NCBI RefSeq assembly: GCF_022869805.1
Contig: NZ_CP094974.1
Coordinates: forward strand, 3,286,001 to 3,350,000
DNA: 64,000 nucleotides
Source: Halosolutus halophilus
Lineage (GTDB): Archaea > Halobacteriota > Halobacteria > Halobacteriales > Natrialbaceae
Direction: 5' to 3'
Made by a program: the position numbers and the translations under genes. Under the pieces are notes generated by a model. That model was not told where the DNA came from and ran no database searches. It was given only the letters and a program-made list of their open reading frames with translations. Positions 1 through 8,605 of this stretch are shown here, one piece after another (within the stretch, counting starts at the first letter, position 1; every line of letters begins with the position of its first letter).

Positions 1-19
1 GGGTGACCCCGCCGCGGTG

Positions 20-304
20 CTAGATGACGTCGTCGGGTTCGTGGGCGTCCGCCATTCGCCGGGCTTCCGCCGCGTACTGCTCCTGCAGGGCAGGATCGTC
101 GGTCGTGCCGAGGTTGTCGAGGTCGGCGTCGACGGCAGCGGTCGTCTCGCGCGCGTCGGTAAACGACGTGAGCGCTCGTTCCTTGCGGAAGTACCGGTCG
201 CCATCCGTCGTGGCGTAGGTGAGGATGATCAGGTTCTGCTCGTCGTCGGAGTACGTTCGCTCGACGAGCCACACGCGTACGCTGTCGTCCGGTGAGTTCG
301 ACAT
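20..304 (-). CDS. conserved haloarchaeal small protein, unknown function
   Basis: A 94-residue soluble acidic protein that I cannot assign to a named family. The first half (about residues 8-55) reads like a small beta-rich domain (VRVWLVERTYSDDEQNLIIL, then TYATTDGDRYFRKERAL), and the second half is helical with many Ala, Asp and Glu. There is no signal peptide, membrane segment or Cys/His metal motif. The stop lies right at the left window edge, so its downstream neighbour is unseen. It is divergent from the lipoprotein gene at 539, with 234 bp between them. Codon use is typical of the window, so it is probably a real gene. Confidence 0.6.
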   Translation of the reverse strand: MSNSPDDSVRVWLVERTYSDDEQNLIILTYATTDGDRYFRKERALTSFTDARETTAAVDADLDNLGTTDDPALQEQYAAEARRMADAHEPDDVI

Positions 305-538
305 GGTAGACAGTCCGCTGCCCGGACGGAAGAATGTGGACGTGATCAGTCCGATCGACCGCGTGGCTTCGAACGTACCGATCGCGATCGGAGAGGCCGG
401 ACGCGACCGTCCAGATCAGACGGTGCTCTCGGCGCGACGCGGACCGGAATCCGTACCCATCAAATCGCCGGGACCCCCGCTGAAGGCCCTCTTTTAGCTT
501 GGAGAACGCCTTTACCGATATCGATCCGTGGGATTCGT

Positions 539-1306
539 ATGCACCGGCGCACGGCCCTCACGACGGCAGGCGGTACGCTGGCGGTCGCGCTCGCCGGCTG
601 TCTGACCGATGCCGACGGTCTCGATACGGGAACGGGCGACGAACCCGGTGAAAACGACACGAGAGACGACGACCCCGGGAGTGACGGGAGCAAAGACGAC
701 GGCGACGAGTGGAACGACGAGTACCTCGGCGAACACATGGCGACGACGCCGTCGCTCGAGTTCAGTACGATTCCTGATGCACGACTGGCGGGCGTCCCGC
801 TTGAGAGCGACGATGGCACCGCCGACGGCAAAGTCGACCGCGTCGAATCGGACCCCCACGTCGACGAACCGCCACACGAAATCACGGTGCCGGACGAGGC
901 GACCACCGACGCCGACCCGGACGGCGAGTTCCGGGTCAGACTACTGGAAACCCCGGCCGAGCGCGACGACGTCCTCGAGACGGAGGACGTCGAGGAGGCG
1001 ACTCGCGATCGGCTCCGGGCAGTCGACTTCGACGACGCCGTCCTGGTGGTCGTCGAATCCGGGTACGGCTCCAGTTCTGTCGTCCATCGCTGGGCGCGCG
1101 TCAAGGACGTCGACGACGGCGTCCACCTCCACGGGTACTACGCGATGCCGTACGAACGACTCGCCGATATGAACACCCGACTGTCCGTCCTCGAAGTCGA
1201 GCGCCCCGACGGCGGGACGTCCCTGGCTCGCGTGAGCTTCACCGTCAGTCCGGACCACCGCGTTCACTTCGATTCGACCGAGAGTATCGTCTCGATCGGT
1301 GACTGA
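539..1306 (+). CDS. secreted lipoprotein, unknown function
   Basis: A 255-residue predicted lipoprotein. The N-terminus MHRRTALTTAGG has a twin-arginine-like start, a short hydrophobic stretch and the lipobox ALAGC, so Cys21 should be lipidated and the protein anchored outside the membrane after Tat export. A low-complexity Asp/Gly-rich linker follows (about residues 23-60), typical of haloarchaeal surface proteins. The globular part (about residues 80-255) matches no family I recognise. A TATA-like TTTACCGATA lies about 27 nt before the ATG, which fits a leaderless transcript. It is transcribed alone, and the next gene starts 300 bp downstream. Confidence 0.75.
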   Translation: MHRRTALTTAGGTLAVALAGCLTDADGLDTGTGDEPGENDTRDDDPGSDGSKDDGDEWNDEYLGEHMATTPSLEFSTIPDARLAGVPLESDDGTADGKVDRVESDPHVDEPPHEITVPDEATTDADPDGEFRVRLLETPAERDDVLETEDVEEATRDRLRAVDFDDAVLVVVESGYGSSSVVHRWARVKDVDDGVHLHGYYAMPYERLADMNTRLSVLEVERPDGGTSLARVSFTVSPDHRVHFDSTESIVSIGD

Positions 1307-1606
1307 CGGCCGGACGGCCGCGGACACGGTCCCGCTCGCCGGCGGAACCGCCCCCTCGATCGGGTCCGGTTGCCGGACGGTGCCGAGATTTCGTATAGCG
1401 GTACCGGATATCCGGCCGCCGGAATCGATCGATCGGGGGCCTGCCGGTGTTGACGGGAACGGGAGCGCCGCGTGTCGACCCGCTCACCTCCTCACCGCAG
1501 TCACAGCCGCCGAGTAGCGCCGCGGAAACGGGTCTCTCCGGCAGGATCGTACCCTCGCGACGAGACGACAGGTACTCACGGACGGATCGACTCAGTCCCG
1601 ACAAGA

Positions 1607-3247
1607 ATGGGAGGACGGGATATTTCGACGTACCGACCCACGAAACCCGAACTCGCCGTCCTGGTCTCGGGGATCACCAGCATGGGCCTCGAGATCCTCG
1701 CGGTGCGGATCGTCGCGCCGCAGTTCGGGAGCCACATCTACACCGTCGGCGGCATCCTGACGGTCTTTCTCGGGGCCCTGAGCCTGGGCTACTGGCAGGG
1801 CGGCAAGCGATCGGCACTGGCGACGAACCGCGAGATGGCCTGGATCATGCTCGCGACGGCGTTGTACGTCGCCGTCGTGGTCTACGGGAGCGACCTGTTG
1901 CTCACCGCTACGTCGACGCTGGCGTTGCCGCCGCGGTACGCCTCGCTGCCGGCCGTGATCGTCCTGTTCGGTCCGCCGACGTACCTGCTGGGCTTCATCA
2001 GCCCCTACGCGGCCGAACTCTCCTGGAAGGACGGGACGGGCGAAGCGTCCGGACACGTCTACGCGCTGGGAACGATCGGAAGCATTCTCGGCTCGGCCGC
2101 GACCACGTTCGTCCTCGTTCCGGCCCTGACGATCCCGCAGATCGGCGTCCTCTTCGGGTTCGCCCTCGTCGGGACGGCAATCGCGCTGACGCTGCCGTCG
2201 CTCCCGCGAAAGCCAGCCGTCGCGAGCGTGCTCGTCGCGCTCTTGCTCGTCGGCGCCGCAGGCGGCGGCCCGGTCGCGTACGACTACCGCGGTGACGTCG
2301 TCTACGAGACCCAGACGCCCTACCAGCAACTCGAGGTCGTCGACGACGGGGACGTCCGGACGATGTACCTCGACGCGGCCCGCCACAGCGCGATCGATCT
2401 CGAGGACCCCGATCGCCACGTCTTCACCTACACGAAGTACTTCCACCTGCCGATGCTGCTGACCGACGATCCCGACGACGTCGATCGAGTCCTGTTCGTC
2501 GGCGGCGGCGGCTACACCGGCCCGCAGGACTTCGCAGACCACTACGACGCGACCGTCGACGTCGTCGAGATCGATCCCGACGTGACCGACGCGGCCGAGA
2601 CGTACTTCGGACTCGATCGCGGGGAGGTAAACGTCCACACCGAGGACGGCAGACAGTTCCTCCAGCGGACCGACGAGACCTACGACCTGATCGTCCTCGA
2701 CGCCTTCAAGAAAGAGCAGGTCCCGTTTCACCTGACCACCGTCGAGTTCATGGAACTGCTCACCGAGCGATTGAGCGAGGACGGGATGGTACACGCGAAC
2801 GTGATCTCCTCCCCGAGCGGACCGGCCGCCGAGTTTTATCACGCCCAGTACAAGACGATGGACGAGGTCTTCCCCTCCGTGTACAGTTTCCGCACGTCGG
2901 ACTCGAACTCGGTCCAGAACATCCAGCTCGTGGCCACGAAAGACGAGACCGAACTCTCGCAGGCCGAACTCGCCGATCGGAACGCCGCGCGAGAGACGAG
3001 CGTCGACCTCGAAAACGCGATCGACAACCGGATGTCCGACCCCGATACCGACGACGCACCGCTGCTGACGGACGATCGCGGCGAGGTCAACAGTCTGCTC
3101 GATCCGATGCTGGGACAGCGCTACGTCATCGAGGAGACGGACGAGACCGGGTCGGATCCGAGTACCGCGGACGGGTCACCGGCCACAGTGTCGCCGCGCG
3201 CTCCCGGACGAGCGGACGCGTTCGCGGCCCGGTCCGCCCCGTCGTAA
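1607..3247 (+). CDS. membrane-bound spermidine-synthase-like (SpeE family) protein
   Basis: About 546 residues with two parts. The N-terminal half (about residues 10-215) holds six or seven membrane helices starting with the family-typical TSMGLEILAVRIVAPQFGS. The C-terminal half is a Rossmann aminopropyltransferase/methyltransferase fold: VLFVGGGGYTGP is the nucleotide-binding loop, VDVVEIDPDV the acidic strand, EDGRQFL and YDLIVLDAF the active-site region. The family is annotated as spermidine synthase-like, but the true substrate of the membrane-fused form is not established. I chose the ATG at 1607 because the preceding in-frame residues from 1472 are low-complexity and Arg-rich, whereas conserved sequence begins at this Met. 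The C-terminal 35 residues are a disordered tail. Confidence 0.85.
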   Translation: MGGRDISTYRPTKPELAVLVSGITSMGLEILAVRIVAPQFGSHIYTVGGILTVFLGALSLGYWQGGKRSALATNREMAWIMLATALYVAVVVYGSDLLLTATSTLALPPRYASLPAVIVLFGPPTYLLGFISPYAAELSWKDGTGEASGHVYALGTIGSILGSAATTFVLVPALTIPQIGVLFGFALVGTAIALTLPSLPRKPAVASVLVALLLVGAAGGGPVAYDYRGDVVYETQTPYQQLEVVDDGDVRTMYLDAARHSAIDLEDPDRHVFTYTKYFHLPMLLTDDPDDVDRVLFVGGGGYTGPQDFADHYDATVDVVEIDPDVTDAAETYFGLDRGEVNVHTEDGRQFLQRTDETYDLIVLDAFKKEQVPFHLTTVEFMELLTERLSEDGMVHANVISSPSGPAAEFYHAQYKTMDEVFPSVYSFRTSDSNSVQNIQLVATKDETELSQAELADRNAARETSVDLENAIDNRMSDPDTDDAPLLTDDRGEVNSLLDPMLGQRYVIEETDETGSDPSTADGSPATVSPRAPGRADAFAARSAPS

Positions 3248-3299
3248 GTCCGCCTTCGAAAGGCGGGCCCCCGGAGTTACCGATCGCGATCGCGGTCCG

Positions 3300-3860
3300 T
3301 CAGTTCTGCCACTCCTCCCGGAGCAGTCCGTACTGGATCGTGTCCCGGTATTCGCCGTCGACGAATCGATCCATTCGGATGCGGCCTTCCTCCGTGAATC
3401 CGAGCGACTCCAGCAGCCCGCGCGACGCGTCGTTGAAATCGTAGGCCACCGCCCCGACGCCAGGCGTGTCGTGAACCCGAAACACGTACTCGACGACCAG
3501 CGAAACGGCCTCCCGTCCGTACCCCTCGCCGTGGACCTCGGGAACCAGCCAGTACGTCAGTTCGGGACGACGCCAGTCGGCGTCTTCGACCGAGACGACG
3601 CCGATCGGACGCTCGTTGGTGGTCGTTCCGTCCGATCGGGGCTGTCCCGGCACGTCACGGTCCCCGTCGAGACAGACGAGAAACTGCTCGCCGTCGTAGT
3701 CCGCGAGCCACTCCTCGATCTGGGACTGGGTCTTGACCGGTGAGCCGAGCGGGTATCGAATCGCCGGATCGGCGTGGGCGCGCTGAAGGAACGGAACGTC
3801 CTCCCGCTCGACCGTCCGGAGCGTGACACGGTCACCGTCCTGGATGCGGGCACCCGGCAT
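3300..3860 (-). CDS. GNAT family N-acetyltransferase (RimJ/RimL type)
   Basis: A 186-residue acetyltransferase. Residues 8-30 (VTLRTVEREDVPFLQRAHAD) are the usual N-terminal strand and helix. ELTYWLVPEVHGEGYGREAV gives the acetyl-CoA-binding (Q/R)-x-x-G-x-G/A motif, and AYDFNDASRGLLESLGFTEEG is the C-terminal N-x-x-S-x-x-x-x-x-x-GF motif of RimJ/RimL-type enzymes. Members acetylate ribosomal protein N-termini or small amines; the substrate here cannot be told from sequence. It converges with the spermidine-synthase-like gene and is followed on the same strand by an SDR gene's 3' end 59 bp away. Confidence 0.85.
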   Translation of the reverse strand: MPGARIQDGDRVTLRTVEREDVPFLQRAHADPAIRYPLGSPVKTQSQIEEWLADYDGEQFLVCLDGDRDVPGQPRSDGTTTNERPIGVVSVEDADWRRPELTYWLVPEVHGEGYGREAVSLVVEYVFRVHDTPGVGAVAYDFNDASRGLLESLGFTEEGRIRMDRFVDGEYRDTIQYGLLREEWQN

Positions 3861-3919
3861 GTGTTCGCCGAGCCTGTCGACCTGTATATATTTTCTGTCC
3901 GATCGACCCGGTGGAGGCG

Positions 3920-4783
3920 TTACTCGGGACGGCTGTAGTCGGGATCGAACATCTGTGCCGACATCGGGGCCGGGTCTCCCTCGGTCAGGTTGTACCGCGA
4001 GAAGTCCTCGACGCCGGCCTCCCGGAGGAAGTCCTCGTCGTAGACGGCGTTGCCCGTGAACTCGGCCGGATCGCGGCCGAGGATCTCGAGGACCGTGTCC
4101 GCGACGATGTCGGGCGTCCGCCAGTCGTCTTCGGTCCCCAGCCCGAAGTACCGCGTCGCGCGGGTGTCGATCGCCGTGACGGGCCAGAACGCGTTACAGC
4201 CGACGTCGTCCCCGCTCAGTTCGGTGGCGAGCGAGAGCGTCAGGAACGTCATCCCGAGTTTCGACCACGCGTAGGGGGCCTCGCCGGGTGCCCGATCGAC
4301 CGTCACCGGCGGCGCGTTGGCGAGCAGCCACGCGTTCTCGACGTCGGCGAGGTGGTCGACGAACGCTCGCGAGGTGAGGTACGTGCCCCGGACGTTGACG
4401 TCGGTCAGCAGGTCGAACCGGTTCGGCGGCAGGTCCGCGACGGTCGCCAACTGAATCGCACTCGCGTTGTTGATGACGATGTTGACCTCGCCGAACTCGT
4501 CGATCGCGCGATCGGCGGCCGCCTCGACGTTCGCCTCGTCGCGGACGTTTAGCTGGATCGGGAGCGCCTCGACGCCGTGATCGCGAGCCTGGCGGGCCGT
4601 CTCCTCGATCGAGCCCTCGAGGTCGCCGTCTTCGTAGTCGTCGTCCTCCTCGCTGGTCTTGCCGGTCGAGACGATATTACAGCCCCGTTCGGCGAGCGCG
4701 AGCGCGATCGCCTTGCCGATTCCGCGGGTCGTTCCGGTGATGAAGGCGGTCTGGCCCGACAGATCCGGTTTCTCCAGTGACAT
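3920..4783 (-). CDS. short-chain dehydrogenase/reductase (HSDL2-like)
   Basis: A 287-residue Rossmann oxidoreductase. TGTTRGIGKAIALALAERG (about residues 14-32) is the TGxxxGxG cofactor loop, INNASAI the NNAG-type motif, and YAWSKLG the catalytic YxxxK. A charged insert after the second strand (EEDDDYEDGDLEGSIEETA) and the PP step after strand 5 resemble the HSDL2 / SDR-with-insert subgroup. The usual catalytic Ser after strand 5 appears replaced by Ala (LLANAPPVTV where relatives have NISPP), so activity may be altered. The start at 4783 is the Met just before conserved sequence; an in-frame extension further upstream overlaps the divergent DUF21 gene and is not credible. Confidence 0.85.
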   Translation of the reverse strand: MSLEKPDLSGQTAFITGTTRGIGKAIALALAERGCNIVSTGKTSEEDDDYEDGDLEGSIEETARQARDHGVEALPIQLNVRDEANVEAAADRAIDEFGEVNIVINNASAIQLATVADLPPNRFDLLTDVNVRGTYLTSRAFVDHLADVENAWLLANAPPVTVDRAPGEAPYAWSKLGMTFLTLSLATELSGDDVGCNAFWPVTAIDTRATRYFGLGTEDDWRTPDIVADTVLEILGRDPAEFTGNAVYDEDFLREAGVEDFSRYNLTEGDPAPMSAQMFDPDYSRPE

Positions 4784-4904
4784 ACCCCAGTATTCGCGAC
4801 CGCGCGTATAATTGTCGGGGTCGGTCGCTGGTAGCGGCCCGCGACCGTGGCTCGCAGCCCGATCGACGCGTGGCTTTTTGTCCCGGGTGGCCCAACGACC
4901 GTCG

Positions 4905-5495
4905 ATGACTGACTTCGGACTCCTCCCCGCGGGGATCGTCGCGGTTTGTGTGCTGCTGGGGATCAGCGCCTTCTTTTCGAGCAGCGAAATCGCGATCTTC
5001 TCGCTGCGACCCGAGTGGATAGCGTCGAAGACGGCGACCGGCGACGCCGACGCGACGACGCTCGCCGCGCTGGCCGAGAACAGCCACCGACTGCTCGTGA
5101 CCCTGCTCGTGGGGAACAACGTCGTCAACGTCGCGATCTCGAGCATCACGACCGTCCTCGCGGTCACCTACCTGCCTCCGACGCAGGCGACCGTCGTAGC
5201 GACGGTCGTCGCCAGTTCCCTCGTGTTGATCGTCGGCGAGATCCTCCCCAAGTCCTACGGCCTGGGTCACGCCGAGACGTGGAGTCTCCGGATCGCTCGA
5301 CCGCTGGCCGCGATCCAGCGATTCCTCTATCCGCTCGTGCTCGTCTTCGATCTCCTCACGCGCGGTCTGAGCGAACTCCTCGGCGGCGATCCGGAACTCG
5401 AGCGGCCCTACGAAGGCCCCGAGGCGGCGGTCGGGGCCGACCCGGGGAGCGAGGAGACGCCCGCGGTGACCGATCGCGCCCGCGGCGGGCGATGA
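4905..5495 (+). CDS. DUF21 (CNNM transmembrane) protein lacking CBS domains
   Basis: A 196-residue membrane protein matching only the DUF21/CNNM transmembrane module. Helix 1 (about residues 5-27, ending FFSSSEIAIFSL) carries the family SSSEIA motif, LLVTLLVGNNVVNVAISSI and VLIVGEILPKSYGL are the next conserved blocks, and a C-terminal helix (FLYPLVLVFDLLTRGLSELL) follows. Relatives (CNNM, CorB/CorC) export Mg2+ or other divalent cations and normally carry cytosolic CBS domains; here the protein ends in a short disordered tail instead. Start 4905 matches the conserved N-terminus. It is divergent from the SDR gene. Confidence 0.8.
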   Translation: MTDFGLLPAGIVAVCVLLGISAFFSSSEIAIFSLRPEWIASKTATGDADATTLAALAENSHRLLVTLLVGNNVVNVAISSITTVLAVTYLPPTQATVVATVVASSLVLIVGEILPKSYGLGHAETWSLRIARPLAAIQRFLYPLVLVFDLLTRGLSELLGGDPELERPYEGPEAAVGADPGSEETPAVTDRARGGR

Positions 5496-5561
5496 ACCGC
5501 CGCTCGCCGGGTTCGGACCGATCGACCGAAAATCGAACGCCGGTGGCCGACCGACGCGTCC

Positions 5562-6173
5562 TCAGACGCCGGCACCGGTCGGCGCGTCCGGCAAGTCGTG
5601 TTTCTCGACCTCGATATCCAGTTCCTCGAGTGCGGCCTCGAGGTGGCGTTCTTCGGCGAAGTCGACGCCGTCTTCCTCGCGGAGTCGCTGGGCCGTCGCC
5701 AGCACTTCACCGCGGCGATCGTCCGGAATCGAGAACTTGTCGGTGGCGAGTTCGATCGTGAGCCCGTTGTGGTCGCGGGTGTACAGCGAGTGGAAGATGC
5801 CGCGATCGAACTCGTTGTAGCCGCGGCCGGCGTCCTCGAGCGCCTCCTTCGTCTCGACGAACCGCTCGGGATCGACCGAGAACGAGAGGTGGTGGACAGA
5901 GCCGATCTGGTGCTGGAGCGGACGCGGATTCGAGCCTCGATCGTCGCTGACGAAGAGGGTGAGAATCCGGCCGTCACCCGTGTCGAAGAACAGGTGCGTC
6001 GAGTCCGGATCGTCGAGGTTGGGCTGTCTGAGCACCAGGGGCATCCCCAGCAGGTCGCGGTAGAACGCGATCGTGTCTTCCTCGTTACTGCCGATCAGCG
6101 TGATGTGGTCGGTTCCGGAGAGTCGAATCGGACTTTCGGGCGGGTCTGCGGTGACGTCAGGATCGTCCGTCAT
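5562..6173 (-). CDS. VOC-family (glyoxalase/bleomycin resistance/dioxygenase) protein
   Basis: 203 residues with the paired beta-alpha-beta-beta-beta modules of the vicinal oxygen chelate fold. DHITLIGSNEEDTIAFYRDLLGMPLVLRQPN begins module 1 (about residue 22), VHHLSFSVDPERFVETKEAL begins module 2 (about residue 92), and GLTIELATD supplies the late Glu. His in DHITL, His in HHLSF and Glu in TIELA are the expected metal ligands. The family includes glyoxalases, ring-cleaving dioxygenases and fosfomycin-type resistance proteins; the substrate cannot be predicted. The C-terminal 45 residues are a helical tail. It stands alone between the DUF21 gene (convergent) and the UspA gene. Confidence 0.8.
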   Translation of the reverse strand: MTDDPDVTADPPESPIRLSGTDHITLIGSNEEDTIAFYRDLLGMPLVLRQPNLDDPDSTHLFFDTGDGRILTLFVSDDRGSNPRPLQHQIGSVHHLSFSVDPERFVETKEALEDAGRGYNEFDRGIFHSLYTRDHNGLTIELATDKFSIPDDRRGEVLATAQRLREEDGVDFAEERHLEAALEELDIEVEKHDLPDAPTGAGV

Positions 6174-6266
6174 GTCCCGGAGTAGGGTATCGAACCCTAA
6201 ATCACTGCCCCAGGACGGAGAGCGAACCGGTTCGCATCGTCCGGGCGTTCGTGGCCTCGATTCCGG

Positions 6267-6689
6267 TCAGTCGGCTTCCGCACCCGTCACGACGACCGGT
6301 CGATCGGTGTTGAGAATGACCGATTGCGTAACGCTTCCGAACACGGCCTTGCCGACCGGGGACCGCTTCCGGCCGCCGAGGACGATGGCGTCGACGTCGT
6401 ATTCCTCGGCCCAGTCGAGGATGTCGTCTTCCGTGTCACCGCTGTCTTCGAGGATCGTCACGTCGACGTCGTGGTCCTCGAGGTGTTCCTGTGCCGTCCG
6501 GACGGATCCGATCCGAGAGGCGGATTTGAACTGCTCGAACTCCTTGGGCAGGTCCTCGCCCTCGTCGGTGAAGACGAACAGGACGTACGCCTCGACGGAC
6601 TCGTCGGCGTCGGGCAACGACGCGACGTACCGGGCCTGTGCACGTGCTCGCTCTTCGGTCGTGTCGACGGGTATCAGCACGCGGTACAT
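6267..6689 (-). CDS. UspA-domain universal stress protein
   Basis: A 140-residue single-domain universal stress protein. [20 protein letters not shown] is the first strand and helix. The ATP-binding-type loop near the C-terminus is [20 protein letters not shown], close to the G-2x-G-9x-G-(S/T) signature of ATP-binding Usp proteins, and [10 protein letters not shown] is the last strand. The start at 6689 gives the canonical N-terminus and sits about 22 nt downstream of a clear TATA box, so a leaderless mRNA is likely. It is downstream of the acyl-CoA synthetase on the same strand but has its own promoter. Confidence 0.88.
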   Translation of the reverse strand: MYRVLIPVDTTEERARAQARYVASLPDADESVEAYVLFVFTDEGEDLPKEFEQFKSASRIGSVRTAQEHLEDHDVDVTILEDSGDTEDDILDWAEEYDVDAIVLGGRKRSPVGKAVFGSVTQSVILNTDRPVVVTGAEAD

Positions 6690-6710
6690 ACCGAACAGTT
6701 CGCATGGTCG

Positions 6711-6720
6711 ACCTATAAAA
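6711..6720 (-). promoter_or_regulatory. TATA box of the uspA gene
   Basis: On the minus strand the sequence reads TTTTATAGGT, a strong haloarchaeal TATA element, centred about 26 nt upstream of the ATG at 6689. This spacing predicts transcription starting at or within a few nt of the start codon. Confidence 0.6.
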
Positions 6721-6809
6721 CCGCTAGTGAGTTCCGGACGAGTTACAATTCCCGAGTCGGGCGAACCGGCAGTGTGCACCCGTCGACGAGCGATCGGACC
6801 GTCCCCCGC

Positions 6810-8474
6810 TCACTCGTCGGCGACGCCCTCGCGTTCGCGCAGCGATCGGCGCCGGATCTTGCCGGTCGTGGTCGTCGGCAGTTCGTCGACGAACTCGATG
6901 GCTCTGGGGTACTCGTACTCGGCGAGTCGATCGCGGACCAGGTCGCGGATCTCTTCGCGGACCGTCTCCGGGTCGTACTCGTCCGTTGCGGGCTGGACGA
7001 ACGCCGTGATCGCCTCCCCGCGGGTCTCGTCGGGGACGCCGACGACGCCCGCCTGTTCGGCGAGCGGGTGGTGGAGGATCGCCTCCTCGACCTCCATCGG
7101 TCCGACGCGGTAGCCGCTGGTGAGGATCACGTCGTCGGTCCGGGAGACGAACCACAGGTAGCCGTCCGCGTCCCGCTCGACCAGATCACCCGTCAGGAAC
7201 CATCCCTCCGCCGTCCGCTTCGCCGCCGTCTTCTCCGGCAGTCCCCAGTACTCGTCGAAGAAGACGCGTCGATCGGCCGGCTTCACCGCGAGTTCGCCCA
7301 CCTCGCCGGTCGGCACCTCGTCTCGCGTGTCCGGGTCGAGGATCGCGACCTCGTAGCCGGGGAACGGCTTACCCATGCTGCCGGGACGGGTGTCGAACCA
7401 GGCCTCGGAGTTGCCGACGACGAGATTCAACTCCGTCTGCCCGTAGAAGTCGTTGATCGCGACGTCCGTGAACGTCCCGTCCACCCAGTCGACGACCTCC
7501 GAGGTGAGCGGTTCGCCGGCTGATGCGAACGTCTCGAGTTCGAGGTCGTACTCGCGCTCGGGGTCCTCGACCGACGTTAGCATCCGGAGTGCCGTGGGCG
7601 GCATGAACGAGTGGGTGACGCCGTGGCGTTCCAGCAGATCGAACACGTCCTCGGGGTCGAAGTCGTCACGCGGCCAGCCGACGACCGCACAGCCGTGGTG
7701 CCACGCCGCAAAGAGGGTCCCGCCGAGCGCAGCGCCCCACGCCCAGTCGGCCGGCGTCCAGAGGATCGCCTCGCCCTCGACGAGCCCCCGATCGAAGTAA
7801 TTGTACGCCGCCGCGGCCCGGCCGAGCCACAGCGCGTGGCTGTGGAGGACCCCCTTCGGCGGACCCGTCGAGCCGCTGGTGTACATGATCGCCGTCGGCG
7901 TCTCCGGCGTCGCGTCGTAGACGTCGATTCCCGGCTCGTAGCTCCCGAGAAGATCGTCGAAGGCGTGTGCGTCACCGTCGACCGCGTCGCCGTCGCCGAG
8001 TTCGATCACGTGCTCCAGCGCCGGACAGTCGTCGCGGATCTCGTCGATCGCCTCCCGGACGCCCGGATCGACGACGACCGCCGTCGCCCCGCTGTCCTCG
8101 AGGCGGTACTGGAGGGCGTCGCGGCCGAACAGGACCGTCAGCGGGACCGAGATCGCACCGCGCTTCCAGTTCGCGAGGTGGGTGATCGGGTTCGCCGGTT
8201 TCTGGGGGACGACGACGCCGACGCGATCGCCCGCCTCGACCCCCAGATCCGCCAGCGCGGCGGCGATGCGGTCCGATCGATCGTCGAGATCGTCGAACGT
8301 GGACGTCTCGACGTCGCCGCGCTCGGGCCGTTCGTATCGCAGCGCGACCCGGCTGGTGTCGTCGTGTTTCCGGAGGAAATCGACGGCGGGATTGAACTCG
8401 TCCGGGAGGTCCCACGCGAACGCCTCGCGGGCCCGATCGTAGTCCTCGAAGGTCGGCATGACCGTCCAGCTCAT
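6810..8474 (-). CDS. AMP-forming acyl-CoA (acetyl-CoA-type) synthetase
   Basis: A 554-residue member of the ANL superfamily (acyl-CoA synthetases). YTSGSTGPPKGVLHSH (about residues 193-208) is the AMP-binding P-loop-like motif, INDFYGQTELN the adenine-binding A5 motif, WFLTGDLVERDADGYLWFVSRTDD the hinge, and TTTGKIRRRSLRERE contains the C-terminal catalytic Lys. The sequence style is that of medium-chain or acetyl/propionyl synthetases that activate short acids to acyl-CoA in the cytosol. The alternative start MPTFEDYDRA is five codons in. It is divergent from the E1-alpha gene at 8606, so both may serve acyl-CoA metabolism, but that link is inference. Confidence 0.85.
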   Translation of the reverse strand: MSWTVMPTFEDYDRAREAFAWDLPDEFNPAVDFLRKHDDTSRVALRYERPERGDVETSTFDDLDDRSDRIAAALADLGVEAGDRVGVVVPQKPANPITHLANWKRGAISVPLTVLFGRDALQYRLEDSGATAVVVDPGVREAIDEIRDDCPALEHVIELGDGDAVDGDAHAFDDLLGSYEPGIDVYDATPETPTAIMYTSGSTGPPKGVLHSHALWLGRAAAAYNYFDRGLVEGEAILWTPADWAWGAALGGTLFAAWHHGCAVVGWPRDDFDPEDVFDLLERHGVTHSFMPPTALRMLTSVEDPEREYDLELETFASAGEPLTSEVVDWVDGTFTDVAINDFYGQTELNLVVGNSEAWFDTRPGSMGKPFPGYEVAILDPDTRDEVPTGEVGELAVKPADRRVFFDEYWGLPEKTAAKRTAEGWFLTGDLVERDADGYLWFVSRTDDVILTSGYRVGPMEVEEAILHHPLAEQAGVVGVPDETRGEAITAFVQPATDEYDPETVREEIRDLVRDRLAEYEYPRAIEFVDELPTTTTGKIRRRSLREREGVADE

Positions 8475-8605
8475 GTGCGGACGTTCCGCGGCCAGCGCAT
8501 AGCGTTTTTCGACACGTCGACGCGATGACTCGCGTCGGTCGGTCCCGGCTACTGCCCGCCTGCCATCGCAATACTGTTATGGGGACCCGGTGCCACGGTG
8601 GGGAC

